A DNA stretch of 64,000 nt from Pseudomonas inefficax (GCF_900277125.1 NZ_OPYN01000028.1:1-64000), one strand, 5' to 3'. Counted from the first letter of the stretch, positions 1-8,920 are shown. Made by a program: numbers and translations. The notes: generated from the letters alone by a model not told the origin.

Positions 1-1500
1 GTGGCACTGTTCCAGGTGCCGCACGACAAGGGCACTGCCCGCGCACCCAAGCAGTTCGTCGACCAGCAGAACGACGTCACCGCGGCCGCCATCGAACTGG
101 CCACCCGCGAAGGCTTCGAGTCGGTCGAGCACGTAAAACGCTACACCGCGCTGGGCTTCGGTACCGACCAGGGCAAACTGGGTAACATCAACGGCCTGGC
201 CATCGCCGCCCGTTCGATCGGCATCACCATCCCGGAAATGGGCACCACCATGTTCCGCCCCAACTACACGCCGGTAACCTTCGGCGCGGTAGCGGGCCGT
301 CACTGTGGCCACCTGTTCGAGCCCGTACGCTTCACCGCCCTGCATGCCTGGCACGTGAAGAACGGCGCCGAGTTCGAAGACGTCGGCCAGTGGAAGCGCC
401 CCTGGTACTTCCCGAAAGCCGGTGAAGACATCCACGCCGCCGTGACCCGTGAATGCAAGGCCGTGCGCGACAGCGTGGGCCTGCTGGACGCCTCTACCTT
501 GGGCAAGATCGACATCCAGGGCCCGGATGCGCGTGAGTTCCTCAACCGCATCTACACCAACGCCTGGACCAAGCTCGACGTGGGCAAGGCCCGCTATGGC
601 CTGATGTGCAAGGAAGATGGCATGGTCTTCGACGACGGCGTAACCGCCTGCGTCGGCGATAACCACTTCATCATGACCACCACCACCGGCGGCGCCGCCC
701 GCGTACTGCAGTGGATGGAGCTGTACCACCAGACCGAATGGCCAGAGCTGAAGGTGTACTTCACTTCGGTCACCGACCACTGGGCCACCATGACCCTGTC
801 CGGCCCCAACAGCCGCAAGCTGCTGAGCGAGCTGACCGACATCGACATGGACAAGGAAGCCTTCCCGTTCATGACCTGGAAGGAAGGCAACGTCGGCGGC
901 GTACCGGCCCGTGTGTTCCGTATCTCGTTCACCGGCGAGCTGTCGTACGAAGTCAACGTGCAAGCCAACTACGCCATGGGCGTGCTGGAACAGATCATCG
1001 AGGCAGGCAAGAAGTACAACCTGACCCCGTACGGCACCGAGACCATGCACGTACTGCGTGCCGAGAAGGGCTTCATCATCGTTGGCCAGGACACCGACGG
1101 CTCGATGAACCCGGACGACCTGAACATGAGCTGGTGCGTGGGCCGCAACAAGCCATTCTCGTGGATCGGCCTGCGTGGCATGAACCGCGAAGACTGCCTG
1201 CGCGACAACCGCAAGCAGCTGGTAGGCCTGAAGCCGATCGACCCGACCAAATGGCTGCCGGAAGGCGCCCAGCTGGTGTTCGATCCGAAGCAGCCGATCC
1301 CGATGGACATGGTTGGCCACGTCACCTCCAGCTACGCCTCCAACTCCCTGGGCTATTCGTTCGCCATGGGTGTGGTCAAGGGCGGCCTCAAGCGCATGGG
1401 CGAGCGCGTCTACTCGCCGCAGGCGGATGGCAGCGTGATCGAGGCGGAGATTGTGTCTTCGGTGTTCTTCGATCCGAAGGGCGAGCGGCAGAACGTTTGA
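1..1500 (+). CDS. soxA: sarcosine oxidase alpha subunit (3' part)
   Basis: C-terminal 499 residues of the alpha subunit of heterotetrameric sarcosine oxidase, which oxidatively demethylates sarcosine to glycine and passes the C1 unit to tetrahydrofolate or releases formaldehyde. The visible part contains the GcvT/aminomethyltransferase-like fold (from about residue 130, beginning near AAVTRECKAVRDSVGLLD) and ends with the C-terminal barrel region. The family is about 1000 residues long, so roughly half the gene lies to the left of the window; the GTG at base 1 is an internal Val codon, not the start. It is followed by soxG after 182 bases that hold a REP pair. The family assignment is secure; the N-terminal FAD/NAD region cannot be seen. 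Confidence 0.95.
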   Translation: MALFQVPHDKGTARAPKQFVDQQNDVTAAAIELATREGFESVEHVKRYTALGFGTDQGKLGNINGLAIAARSIGITIPEMGTTMFRPNYTPVTFGAVAGRHCGHLFEPVRFTALHAWHVKNGAEFEDVGQWKRPWYFPKAGEDIHAAVTRECKAVRDSVGLLDASTLGKIDIQGPDAREFLNRIYTNAWTKLDVGKARYGLMCKEDGMVFDDGVTACVGDNHFIMTTTTGGAARVLQWMELYHQTEWPELKVYFTSVTDHWATMTLSGPNSRKLLSELTDIDMDKEAFPFMTWKEGNVGGVPARVFRISFTGELSYEVNVQANYAMGVLEQIIEAGKKYNLTPYGTETMHVLRAEKGFIIVGQDTDGSMNPDDLNMSWCVGRNKPFSWIGLRGMNREDCLRDNRKQLVGLKPIDPTKWLPEGAQLVFDPKQPIPMDMVGHVTSSYASNSLGYSFAMGVVKGGLKRMGERVYSPQADGSVIEAEIVSSVFFDPKGERQNV

Positions 1501-1535
1501 GGCTTCACCAGTAGCTCTGATTGGAATGCGGTCCT

Positions 1536-1606
1536 TGTGGGAGCGGGTTCACCCGCGAATGCGATGGTGGGTCCACCGCCCTCTTCGCGGGTAAACCCGC
1601 TCCCAC
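1536..1606. repeat. REP pair (inverted)
   Basis: Two inverted copies of the P. putida-type REP core (GGGAGCGGGTTCACCCGCGAA and its inverse) between soxA and soxG, inside an otherwise co-directional operon. The hairpin could lower soxG expression relative to soxA or stabilise the upstream mRNA. Confidence 0.85.
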
Positions 1607-1682
1607 ACTGGATCTCCAAAGTCTTTGACTACAGGTTCTACCTCAGGTCTTCGCGATCAACAGAATTCAAGGCAGGTAAGAA

Positions 1683-2315
1683 ATGAGCGCTATCAACGTC
1701 TTCCAGCAAAACCCCGGCGCCGAGGCCAAGGCCCAGTCGCCACTGCACCACGCCGACCTGGCCAGCCTGGTTGGCAAAGGCCGCAAGAACGCAGGCGTGA
1801 CCCTGCGTGAACGCAAGTTCCTCGGCCACCTGACCATTCGTGGCGACGGCCACGACCCGGAATTCGCCGCCGGCGTGCACAAGGCCCTGGGCCTGGAGCT
1901 GCCAGTGGCCCTGACCGTGGTCGCCAACAACGAAATGTCGCTGCAATGGGTCGGCCCGGACGAGTGGCTGCTGATCGTGCCCGGCGGCCAGGAACTGGCG
2001 GTCGAGCAGAAACTGCGCGCAGCCCTCGAAGGCCAGCACATCCAGGTGGTCAACGTCAGCGGCGGGCAGAGCCTGCTGGAACTGCGCGGCCCGAACGTGC
2101 GCGAAGTGCTGATGAAATCCACCAGCTATGATGTTCACCCGAACAACTTCCCGGTGGGCAAGGCAGTCGGCACCGTGTTCGCCAAGTCGCAACTGGTGAT
2201 CCGCCGCACCGCCGAAGACACCTGGGAGCTGGTGATTCGCCGCAGCTTCGCCGACTACTGGTGGCTGTGGCTGCAGGACGCTTCGGCCGAGTACGGCCTG
2301 AGCATCGAGGCTTAA
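1683..2315 (+). CDS. soxG: sarcosine oxidase gamma subunit
   Basis: 210 residues, the usual size of SoxG, the small gamma subunit of heterotetrameric sarcosine oxidase; it has a GcvT-like fold and packs against the alpha subunit. Start ATG 1683 is preceded by AGGTAAG. Recognisable features are the WVGPDEWLLIVPGG segment (about residues 85-98), the VVNVSGGQSLLELRGPNVREVL segment in the middle, and RRSFADYWWLWLQDA near the C-terminus. It follows soxA in the same direction and is 12 bases upstream of purU with its own RBS, so sox and purU are probably co-transcribed. Confidence 0.93.
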   Translation: MSAINVFQQNPGAEAKAQSPLHHADLASLVGKGRKNAGVTLRERKFLGHLTIRGDGHDPEFAAGVHKALGLELPVALTVVANNEMSLQWVGPDEWLLIVPGGQELAVEQKLRAALEGQHIQVVNVSGGQSLLELRGPNVREVLMKSTSYDVHPNNFPVGKAVGTVFAKSQLVIRRTAEDTWELVIRRSFADYWWLWLQDASAEYGLSIEA

Positions 2316-2327
2316 GGAGAACAGAAC

Positions 2328-3185
2328 ATGAGTCGGGCACCGGATACCTGGATTCTCACCGCCGACTGCCCGAGCATGCTCGGCACCGTCGACGTGGTGA
2401 CGCGTTACCTCTTCGAGCAGCGCTGCTACGTGACGGAGCACCACTCCTTCGATGACCGGCTGTCGGGGCGTTTCTTCATTCGTGTGGAGTTTCGCCAGCC
2501 GGACGATTTCGACGAGGCAGGTTTCCGGGCCGGCCTCGCCGAGCGCAGCGATGCGTTCGGCATGACCTTCGAGCTGACCGCACCTAACCACCGCCCCAAG
2601 GTGGTGATCATGGTGTCCAAGGCCGACCATTGCCTTAACGACCTGCTGTATCGCCAGCGTATCGGTCAGCTGGCCATGGACGTGGTCGCGGTGGTGTCCA
2701 ACCACCCGGATCTCGAACCCCTGGCGCACTGGCACAAGATCCCTTACTACCACTTCGCTCTCGACCCCAAGGACAAGCCTGGGCAAGAGCGCAAGGTACT
2801 TCAGGTGATCGAGGAAACCGGCGCCGAGTTGGTGATTCTTGCGCGCTACATGCAGGTGCTGTCGCCAGAGCTGTGCCGGCGACTGGATGGTTGGGCGATC
2901 AACATTCACCACTCGTTGCTGCCAGGGTTCAAGGGCGCCAAGCCTTATCACCAGGCATACAACAAGGGCGTGAAGATGGTCGGCGCCACGGCGCACTACA
3001 TCAATAACGACCTGGACGAAGGTCCGATCATCGCCCAGGGTGTGGAAGTGGTCGACCACAGCCATTACCCCGAAGACCTGATTGCCAAAGGGCGCGACAT
3101 CGAATGCCTGACCTTGGCGCGGGCGGTGGGGTATCACATCGAGCGGCGAGTGTTCCTCAACGCCAACCGGACTGTAGTTCTCTAA
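2328..3185 (+). CDS. purU: formyltetrahydrofolate deformylase
   Basis: 285 residues. Hydrolyses 10-formyl-THF to THF and formate. An N-terminal ACT regulatory domain (about 1-85) is followed by a formyltransferase-like hydrolase core; N192, H194 (NIHHSLLPGF) and D230 (DEGPII) are the expected catalytic asparagine, histidine and aspartate. The start has a strong AAGGAG site 8-10 bases upstream. In this setting the enzyme recycles folate loaded with C1 units by sarcosine oxidase and feeds formate to formate dehydrogenases, rather than serving purine synthesis as in enterics. Pseudomonads often carry several purU copies; this one is the sox-linked copy. Confidence 0.93.
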   Translation: MSRAPDTWILTADCPSMLGTVDVVTRYLFEQRCYVTEHHSFDDRLSGRFFIRVEFRQPDDFDEAGFRAGLAERSDAFGMTFELTAPNHRPKVVIMVSKADHCLNDLLYRQRIGQLAMDVVAVVSNHPDLEPLAHWHKIPYYHFALDPKDKPGQERKVLQVIEETGAELVILARYMQVLSPELCRRLDGWAINIHHSLLPGFKGAKPYHQAYNKGVKMVGATAHYINNDLDEGPIIAQGVEVVDHSHYPEDLIAKGRDIECLTLARAVGYHIERRVFLNANRTVVL

Positions 3186-3192
3186 CAGCCTG

Positions 3193-3421
3193 TTCTGGCC
3201 TCTTCGCGGGCTCGCCCGCTCCCACAGGTGCTGCGTGAACGCGAAGCCAGCGCAGTAATTGTGGGAGCGGGCAAGCCCGCGAAGCAGGCGACGCGGTGCA
3301 TGGCACCGGCTGCGCCGGTGATCGCCGGCAAGCCAGCTCCCACAAGTATTGCGCTAGCCTCGTACCCTGTATCAAACCCTGTGGGAGCGGCTTTAGCCGC
3401 GAAGAGGCCAGCACAGGCCGC
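3193..3421. repeat. REP cluster between purU and fdhA
   Basis: Four REP-like cores in alternating orientation fill most of the 424-base gap between purU and fdhA: GCGGGCTCGCCCGC, GCGGGCAAGCCCGC, a diverged one (GCCGGCAAGCCAGC next to a GGCTGCGCCGG hairpin) and GCGGCTTTAGCCGC. The diverged copies show compensating changes that keep the stems. Nothing coding is evident. Confidence 0.85.
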
Positions 3422-3609
3422 CACCTTTGTTTGCCCCCATATCTTCCAACGACAACCCTGCCGCTAAATGGCATCTCCCTGTCGCTCCCAGTCAGTGCAT
3501 CCCGCCCCATCAGGCCCACAATTCCCCTCATTCCAGAAACACATGCCGCCCACGGAAGGCGGCGCGTTCAACCACCGCTGCATAAATAAAAATCAAGCGA
3601 GGTAAGAGC
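3422..3609. other. fdhA upstream region
   Basis: Non-coding leader of fdhA. It contains a short hairpin, GCCGCC-N7-GGCGGC (about 3545-3563), and a RBS (GAGGTAAG) just before the ATG at 3610. No promoter hexamers could be assigned with confidence. Confidence 0.4.
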
Positions 3610-4809
3610 ATGTCTGGCAATCGTGGAGTGGTATATCTCGGCGCCGGCAAGGTCGAGGTGCAGAAGATCGACTACCCGAAAATGCAGGACCCACGCGGCA
3701 AGAAGATCGAGCACGGCGTGATCCTGAAGGTGGTCTCCACCAACATCTGCGGCTCCGACCAGCACATGGTCCGCGGCCGCACCACTGCCCAGGTCGGCCT
3801 GGTCCTGGGCCACGAAATCACCGGTGAGATCGTCGAGAAGGGTCGTGACGTCGAACGCATGCAGATTGGCGACCTGGTCTCGGTGCCATTCAACGTCGCC
3901 TGTGGCCGCTGCCGCTCCTGCAAGGAAATGCACACCGGTGTCTGCCTCACCGTCAACCCGGCCCGCGCCGGCGGTGCCTACGGTTACGTCGACATGGGCG
4001 ACTGGACCGGCGGCCAGGCCGAATATGTGCTGGTGCCGTACGCCGACTTCAACCTGCTGAAACTGCCCGAGCGCGACAAGGCCATGGAGAAGATCCGTGA
4101 CCTGACCTGCCTGTCCGACATCTTGCCGACCGGCTACCACGGTGCCGTGACTGCTGGGGTCGGCCCAGGCAGCACCGTCTACGTGGCTGGCGCTGGTCCG
4201 GTCGGCCTGGCCGCCGCTGCTTCGGCACGCCTGCTGGGCGCTGCCTGCGTCATCGTCGGCGACTTGAACCCGGCCCGCCTGGCTCACGCCAAGTCCCAGG
4301 GCTTCGAAGTAGTCGACCTGTCCAAGGACACCCCGCTGCACGAGCAGATCGTCGACATCCTCGGCGAGCCGGAAGTGGACTGCGCCGTCGACGCCGTAGG
4401 CTTCGAAGCCCGCGGCCATGGCCACGAAGGTGCCAAGCATGAAGCGCCAGCCACCGTGCTGAACTCGCTGATGCAGGTGACCCGCGTTGCCGGCAATATC
4501 GGTATCCCGGGCCTGTACGTGACCGAAGACCCGGGCGCGGTGGATGCCGCTGCCAAGATCGGCGCGCTGAGCATCCGCTTCGGCCTGGGCTGGGCCAAGT
4601 CGCACAGCTTCCACACTGGTCAGACCCCGACCATGAAGTACAACCGTCAGCTGATGCAGGCGATCATGTGGGACCGCATCAACATTGCCGAAGTGGTGGG
4701 CGTGCAGGTGATCAACCTGGACCAGGCGCCGGAAGGTTATGGCGAGTTCGATGCGGGTGTACCGAAGAAGTTCGTGATCGACCCGCACAAGATGTGGGGT
4801 GCGGCGTAA
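3610..4809 (+). CDS. fdhA: glutathione-independent formaldehyde dehydrogenase
   Basis: 399 residues, exactly the length of the characterised P. putida enzyme, a zinc- and NAD-dependent medium-chain dehydrogenase that oxidises formaldehyde without glutathione (and can dismutate it). Catalytic zinc ligands include C47 (NICGSDQH) and H68 (LGHEITGE); the structural zinc site is C98, C101, C104 and C112 (CGRCRSC...C). The Rossmann motif GAGPVGLAAAASA binds NAD, which stays bound in this family. It acts downstream of sarcosine oxidase, clearing released formaldehyde. Its own leader and a strong terminator suggest a separate transcript. Confidence 0.97.
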   Translation: MSGNRGVVYLGAGKVEVQKIDYPKMQDPRGKKIEHGVILKVVSTNICGSDQHMVRGRTTAQVGLVLGHEITGEIVEKGRDVERMQIGDLVSVPFNVACGRCRSCKEMHTGVCLTVNPARAGGAYGYVDMGDWTGGQAEYVLVPYADFNLLKLPERDKAMEKIRDLTCLSDILPTGYHGAVTAGVGPGSTVYVAGAGPVGLAAAASARLLGAACVIVGDLNPARLAHAKSQGFEVVDLSKDTPLHEQIVDILGEPEVDCAVDAVGFEARGHGHEGAKHEAPATVLNSLMQVTRVAGNIGIPGLYVTEDPGAVDAAAKIGALSIRFGLGWAKSHSFHTGQTPTMKYNRQLMQAIMWDRINIAEVVGVQVINLDQAPEGYGEFDAGVPKKFVIDPHKMWGAA

Positions 4810-4827
4810 TCAGCGTCGAATGAAACG

Positions 4828-4852
4828 AGCCCCTCGATTCGAGGGGCTTTTT
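4828..4852 (+). terminator. intrinsic terminator of fdhA
   Basis: AGCCCCTCG / CGAGGGGCT stem with a 3-base loop followed by TTTT, 19 bases after the fdhA stop codon. Confidence 0.92.
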
Positions 4853-4962
4853 CATGTTGGGCCAGCAGGAAGAAGGGATCGACAACCGGCCCGGAACATT
4901 CCCCTTGGCCACGAGTCAAACCCTCGTTTCCCTGGCCATCCCGGCCGACGAGGTCCCTCCCG

Positions 4963-5538
4963 ATGAAAGCATTCACCCTGGCAACCCTGATGACCCTGGC
5001 CGCAAGCCCGGTGTTCGCCTTCAACCTAAGCGATGCCGCCAATGCCGTTTCGGCCATGCAAAACCAGCAACAGCAAGGCCAGGTGCAGGCTCCCGAGGCG
5101 CAGGCCAATCTGCTCAATACCTTGGGCAGTCAACTGAATATCACCCCGGAGCAAGCCGTGGGCGGGGCAGGGGCGATGCTGGGGCTGGCGCGCAACAACC
5201 TGAGCTCCGACGACTATGGCCAGCTGACCAAGGCAGTGCCAGGGCTCGACCTGCTTGCCGGTGCCAATGCGCTGGGAGGCCTGAGTGGCTTGGGTGAATT
5301 GCTAGGCAAGAACAGCGAGAGCCAGTCGGCTTTGAGCAATGCGCTGGGCAACAATGTGGAAAACCGCAGTGACCTCGACAATGCGTTCAAGGCACTGGGG
5401 ATGGATACCGGGATGATCGGGCAGTTTGCACCGTTGCTGTTGCAGTACCTGGGGCAGCAGGGGATTGCCGGGTCGTTGTTGCAGAATCTGGGGAGTCTGT
5501 GGACTACGCCTGCTCCTTTGACCCGACCTTCGGTCTGA
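4963..5538 (+). CDS. exported DUF2780 (VcgC/VcgE-like) protein
   Basis: 191 residues. A clear signal peptide (MKAFTLATLMTLAASPVFA, cut before FNLSDA) is followed by a Gln-rich linker and a Gly/Leu/Ala-rich helical domain with the pattern LLNTLGSQLNITPEQAVGGAGAMLGLA, typical of DUF2780. The function of the family is unknown; it is predicted periplasmic or outer-membrane associated. It stands alone between the fdhA terminator and a REP cluster and converges on the permease gene. Family assignment rests on recognised sequence pattern only. Confidence 0.75.
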   Translation: MKAFTLATLMTLAASPVFAFNLSDAANAVSAMQNQQQQGQVQAPEAQANLLNTLGSQLNITPEQAVGGAGAMLGLARNNLSSDDYGQLTKAVPGLDLLAGANALGGLSGLGELLGKNSESQSALSNALGNNVENRSDLDNAFKALGMDTGMIGQFAPLLLQYLGQQGIAGSLLQNLGSLWTTPAPLTRPSV

Positions 5539-5590
5539 GCATATTCCAGGTCCAGCGTTGGCATCACAGCCTTGAAGGCTGATGCTGTAC

Positions 5591-5707
5591 CTGTGGGAGC
5601 GGCCTTGTGTCGCGAAAGGGGCGCGAAGCGGCCCCAGAGTTTCGGCATAATTGCAGAGATTGCTGGGGCCGCTTTGCGGCCCTTTCGCGACGCAAGGCCG
5701 CTCCCAT
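5591..5707. repeat. REP pair (second family)
   Basis: Inverted pair of the GGGAGCGGCCTTGTGTCGCGAAAGGG type, each with a GGGGCCGCTTTGCGGCCC-like partner, separated by about 20 bases, in the convergent gap between the DUF2780 gene and the permease. It probably acts as a bidirectional transcript-end structure. Confidence 0.85.
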
Positions 5708-5737
5708 AAAAAAGCAGATTTGCGTTGGGTCAGCAGA

Positions 5738-7087
5738 TCAGGTTGCTTCTGTGAAATCCACCAGGCGCACCGGGCGGCGGAAGCCGGCGGTCAGTACTGC
5801 CAGGTACGCAAGACCCAGCGCAAACCAGCACAGACCAATCACCAAGGTAAGCGCCGACAGGCTGGTCCACAGCCACAATGTCAGCCCCAATCCCACCAGC
5901 GGCACCAGGCCATAGCTCAACAGCCCTTTGAGGCTGCGCTGCGAGGCATCGTCCATCAGATGTGTCTTCACCACCGCCAGGTTCACCGCAGAAAACGCCA
6001 CCAGCGCACCAAAGCTGATCAACGATGCGAGGGTAGCCAGGTCGATCACCAACGCCAGCAACGAGAACGCCGAAACCAGCAGAATGGCGAATACCGGTGT
6101 GCCAAAGCGCGGTGACAGGTAGCCGAAAGTGCGCTGCGGCAGCACATTGTCACGCCCCATGGTGAACAGGATGCGCGACACCGCGGCCTGCGAGGCCAGC
6201 GCCGAGCCCAGGCTGCCGGCCACATACGCGGCAGTGAAGAAGTTGGCCAGGAACTGCCCGCCCGCCTTGAACATCACCTCGTTGGCCGCCGCATCGGCAT
6301 TGGCAAAGGTGGTGCCCGGCAGTACCAGCTGGCTGACATAGGCCAGCACTGTGAACAGCAAACCGGCGAACAGGGTGGTGAGGATGATTGCCCGTGGCAC
6401 ATCGCGGCGGGCATCGCGGCATTCTTCGGCCAAGGTCGAGACAGCATCGAAGCCGAGGAACGACAGGCAAAGCACCGCCGCACCAGCCATCAGCGCGCCG
6501 AAGCCCGGCTGTGAACCGTCGCCCAGCAGTGGCGAAAGCAGGTCCAGCGGCTGGCCTGCCAGGGACTGGCAGGACAAGGCGACGAACACAACGATGAAGA
6601 CGATCTGTGCGCCGACGATCAAGTTGCTGGTCTTGGCAACAGAGTGAATGCCGGCCACGTTGAGCACTGTGACCAGGGCGATAGAAGCCAGTGCGAACGA
6701 CCACGCGGGTACGGCCGGGAAGGCTATGTTGAGGAACAGGCCGATCAGCAGGTAGTTGATCATCGGCAGGAACAGGTAGTCGAGCAGCAGCGACCAGCCA
6801 GCCAGGAAGCCAACGTTCGGGCCGAAGGCCATGTTGGTGTAGGAGTACGCAGAGCCAGCGACCGGGAAGCGTTTGACCATGAAGCTGTAAGAGGTGGCGG
6901 TGAACAGCATGGCCACCAGGGTGACGATATAGGCGCCAGCCGTGCGGCCACCGGTAAGTTCGGTGACGATGCCGTAGGTGGTGAAGATGGTCAGCGGGAC
7001 CATGTACACCAGGCCGAAGAACACCAGGGCGGGCAGGCCGAGGACACGGCGAAGCTGGACGGGGGTAGAGCTGGGTGGGTTGGCCAT
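5738..7087 (-). CDS. APC-family amino acid/polyamine permease (PuuP-like)
   Basis: About 449 residues from ATG 7087 (MANPPSSTP); a GTG at 7138 would add 17 polar residues and looks less likely. Twelve hydrophobic segments of the amino acid-polyamine-organocation fold are visible. Segments such as LDYLFLPMINYLL, SFLGFDAVSTLAEE and FGALVAFSAVNLAVV closely resemble the putrescine importer PuuP of E. coli, so polyamine or amino acid uptake is likely but the substrate is not shown. It is monocistronic, bounded by REPs on both sides. Confidence 0.85.
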   Translation of the reverse strand: MANPPSSTPVQLRRVLGLPALVFFGLVYMVPLTIFTTYGIVTELTGGRTAGAYIVTLVAMLFTATSYSFMVKRFPVAGSAYSYTNMAFGPNVGFLAGWSLLLDYLFLPMINYLLIGLFLNIAFPAVPAWSFALASIALVTVLNVAGIHSVAKTSNLIVGAQIVFIVVFVALSCQSLAGQPLDLLSPLLGDGSQPGFGALMAGAAVLCLSFLGFDAVSTLAEECRDARRDVPRAIILTTLFAGLLFTVLAYVSQLVLPGTTFANADAAANEVMFKAGGQFLANFFTAAYVAGSLGSALASQAAVSRILFTMGRDNVLPQRTFGYLSPRFGTPVFAILLVSAFSLLALVIDLATLASLISFGALVAFSAVNLAVVKTHLMDDASQRSLKGLLSYGLVPLVGLGLTLWLWTSLSALTLVIGLCWFALGLAYLAVLTAGFRRPVRLVDFTEAT

Positions 7088-7219
7088 CGTTCGATCCAGA
7101 GCATTTTTGTAGTTGTGCTTTGGTCGATTTTTATCCACTTAGGTGGGGTGTGACAAAGAAGTAATCCTAATGCTGATTATTAGCCAGGTTTCTAATCGGA
7201 TTGTTGTAATGCCTGTTCC

Positions 7220-7313
7220 GGCCTCTTCGCGGGTAAACCCGCTCCCACAAGGGGCTCACAGGTCTTGAGTACTGCGCAGTACCTGTGGGAGCGGGTTTAC
7301 CCGCGAAGAGGCC
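7220..7313. repeat. REP pair (inverted)
   Basis: GGCCTCTTCGCGGGTAAACC and its exact inverse about 55 bases away, between the permease promoter region and the 3' end of the acyltransferase gene. Confidence 0.9.
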
Positions 7314-7332
7314 TGGGCAGGCAATGAAAACT

Positions 7333-8220
7333 TCAGCCCATTTCGGCCCGCAGTTGCTCGATCCGCAAGTCCTTCTCCACCCACAACTGGTTCACCCAGG
7401 CCTGCACGGTCTGCCTGAACTCAGGATCATTCTCGTAATCCCCCGCCCACAGCATCGGGTCCAGCTCACGCACACGAATGTCGATAATCACCCGGCTGAT
7501 GCTGCCATTGAGCAAATCCCAAAACCCCGGCGCCTTGTTGCCGGGGTAGACGATGGTCACGTCCAGCAAGGCATCCAGTTGTTCGCCCAATGCCGCCAGC
7601 ACGAACGCCACGCCACCCGCCTTGGGCTTGAGCAGGTAGCGATACGGCGATTGCTGCTGCTGACGCTTGGCTTCGGTAAACCGTGTGCCTTCCAGGTAGT
7701 TCACCACGGTCACCGGCTGGCGCTTGAACAGTTCGCAAGCAGCCTTGGTGATTTCCAGGTCCTTGCCTTTCAGCTCGGGGTGCTTCTCCAGGAAGGCCTT
7801 GCTGTAGCGCTTCATGAACGGGTAGTCCAGCCCCCACCAGGCCAGGCCCAGCAGAGGTACCCAGATCAGCTCCTTCTTCAGGAAGAACTTGAAGAACGGT
7901 GTACGGCGGTTGAGGCTCTCGATCAGCGCCGGAATATCGACCCAGGTCTGGTGGTTGCTGACGGCCAGATACGAAGTATCCTTGCGCAGGTTCTCGACGC
8001 CGCGGATATCCCACTGGGTCGGAATGCACAGGGCAAAGATGGCCTTGTCGATCTCCGACCAGGTTTCGGCCACCCACATCACCGCCCACGAGGCATAGTC
8101 ACGGCCACGCCCCGGCAGCACCAGTTTGAGCAGCGCGAAGACCAGCAGCGGGCAGATCAACACCAGGGTATTGAGCAGCAGCAGGGTGGTAGTGAGGATG
8201 CCGGTCAGCAGGCGACGCAT
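7333..8220 (-). CDS. membrane 1-acyl-glycerol-3-phosphate-type acyltransferase
   Basis: 295 residues of the PlsC/LPLAT family, closest in layout to E. coli YihG. An N-terminal hydrophobic segment (about 8-32) anchors it in the inner membrane. The catalytic HX4D motif is present as NHQTWVD (about residues 88-94), and the glycerol-phosphate binding motif as EGTR (about 176-179). The C-terminal part has the VYPGNKAPGFWDLLNG segment typical of this subgroup. The acyl donor and acceptor are not determined by sequence; a role in phospholipid remodelling is the family inference. Confidence 0.85.
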   Translation of the reverse strand: MRRLLTGILTTTLLLLNTLVLICPLLVFALLKLVLPGRGRDYASWAVMWVAETWSEIDKAIFALCIPTQWDIRGVENLRKDTSYLAVSNHQTWVDIPALIESLNRRTPFFKFFLKKELIWVPLLGLAWWGLDYPFMKRYSKAFLEKHPELKGKDLEITKAACELFKRQPVTVVNYLEGTRFTEAKRQQQQSPYRYLLKPKAGGVAFVLAALGEQLDALLDVTIVYPGNKAPGFWDLLNGSISRVIIDIRVRELDPMLWAGDYENDPEFRQTVQAWVNQLWVEKDLRIEQLRAEMG

Positions 8221-8402
8221 AAAGAGACTCTTGTTGTAGGAGATAAACGGTTGGCAATGATAAGCAGGGCCGTGGCCTACGCCAAATTTCCAGTGCCCTG
8301 CGGCGAGGACAAATGTTTCACATTATGTTGGTTAGGCTTGTGACAGCGAACCTATCCTGCCAGTGCAGTCTAAGCACTGACACTCCTCAAGGAAGCCTGC
8401 CT

Positions 8403-8903
8403 GTGAAACCTCTGCTTGCCCTGTTGTCGTTGTTGGCGCTGCCGGTCATGGCCGCCGAGCCCACAATCTATGGCCGTTACGAGAACATAGCCCTGCCCGA
8501 ACTGGGCGAAACCCTGAAAGCCAAGATGGATACCGGTGCCTTCACCGCGTCGCTGTCGGCCAAGGATATCGAGCTGTTCACTCGTGATGGCGACGAGTGG
8601 GTACGCTTCCGCCTGGCTACCAAGGACTCGGACGGCAAGGTGTACGAGCACAAGGTCTCGCGCATCAGCAAGATCAAGGGCCGGGCCGATGAAGAGGACG
8701 AAGGCGATGCGCCCGAGATCTCCAAGCGCCCGGTGGTCGACCTGGAGCTGTGCCTGGGGGATGTGAAGCGCACCGTCGAGGTCAACCTGGTCGACCGCAG
8801 CAGTTTCAACTACCCGCTGCTGGTAGGCTCCAAGGCGTTGCGCGAGTTCAAGGCGGCGGTCAACCCGGCCAAGAAGTTCACTGCTGGCAAGCCAGGCTGC
8901 TGA
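8403..8903 (+). CDS. exported retropepsin-like aspartic protease domain protein (DUF/Zn_protease family)
   Basis: 166 residues from GTG 8403, chosen because an AAGGA site precedes it and the product begins with a proper signal peptide (KPLLALLSLLALPVMA). An upstream ATG at 8313 would bury that signal. The mature part contains KMDTGAFTASLSA, the D-T-G-A pattern of the retropepsin-like fold found in the family named ATP-dependent zinc protease or RimK-associated proteins, and the matching LVGSKALREF segment near the end. Some relatives in Pseudomonas are linked to ATP-grasp genes; none is next to this one. Proteolytic activity is not established for the family. Confidence 0.75.
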   Translation: MKPLLALLSLLALPVMAAEPTIYGRYENIALPELGETLKAKMDTGAFTASLSAKDIELFTRDGDEWVRFRLATKDSDGKVYEHKVSRISKIKGRADEEDEGDAPEISKRPVVDLELCLGDVKRTVEVNLVDRSSFNYPLLVGSKALREFKAAVNPAKKFTAGKPGC

Positions 8904-8920
8904 TCGAAAGCCACCTGTAC

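Noticed and set aside
1..3. GTG at the first base as a start codon for a 499-residue protein
   Set aside because: The sequence is the C-terminal half of SoxA (about 1000 residues); the codon is internal and the gene begins outside the window.
3193..3421. Repeated units as a possible CRISPR array
   Set aside because: Units alternate in orientation, are palindromic REP cores, have irregular spacing and recur in about 21 gaps; no cas genes are present.
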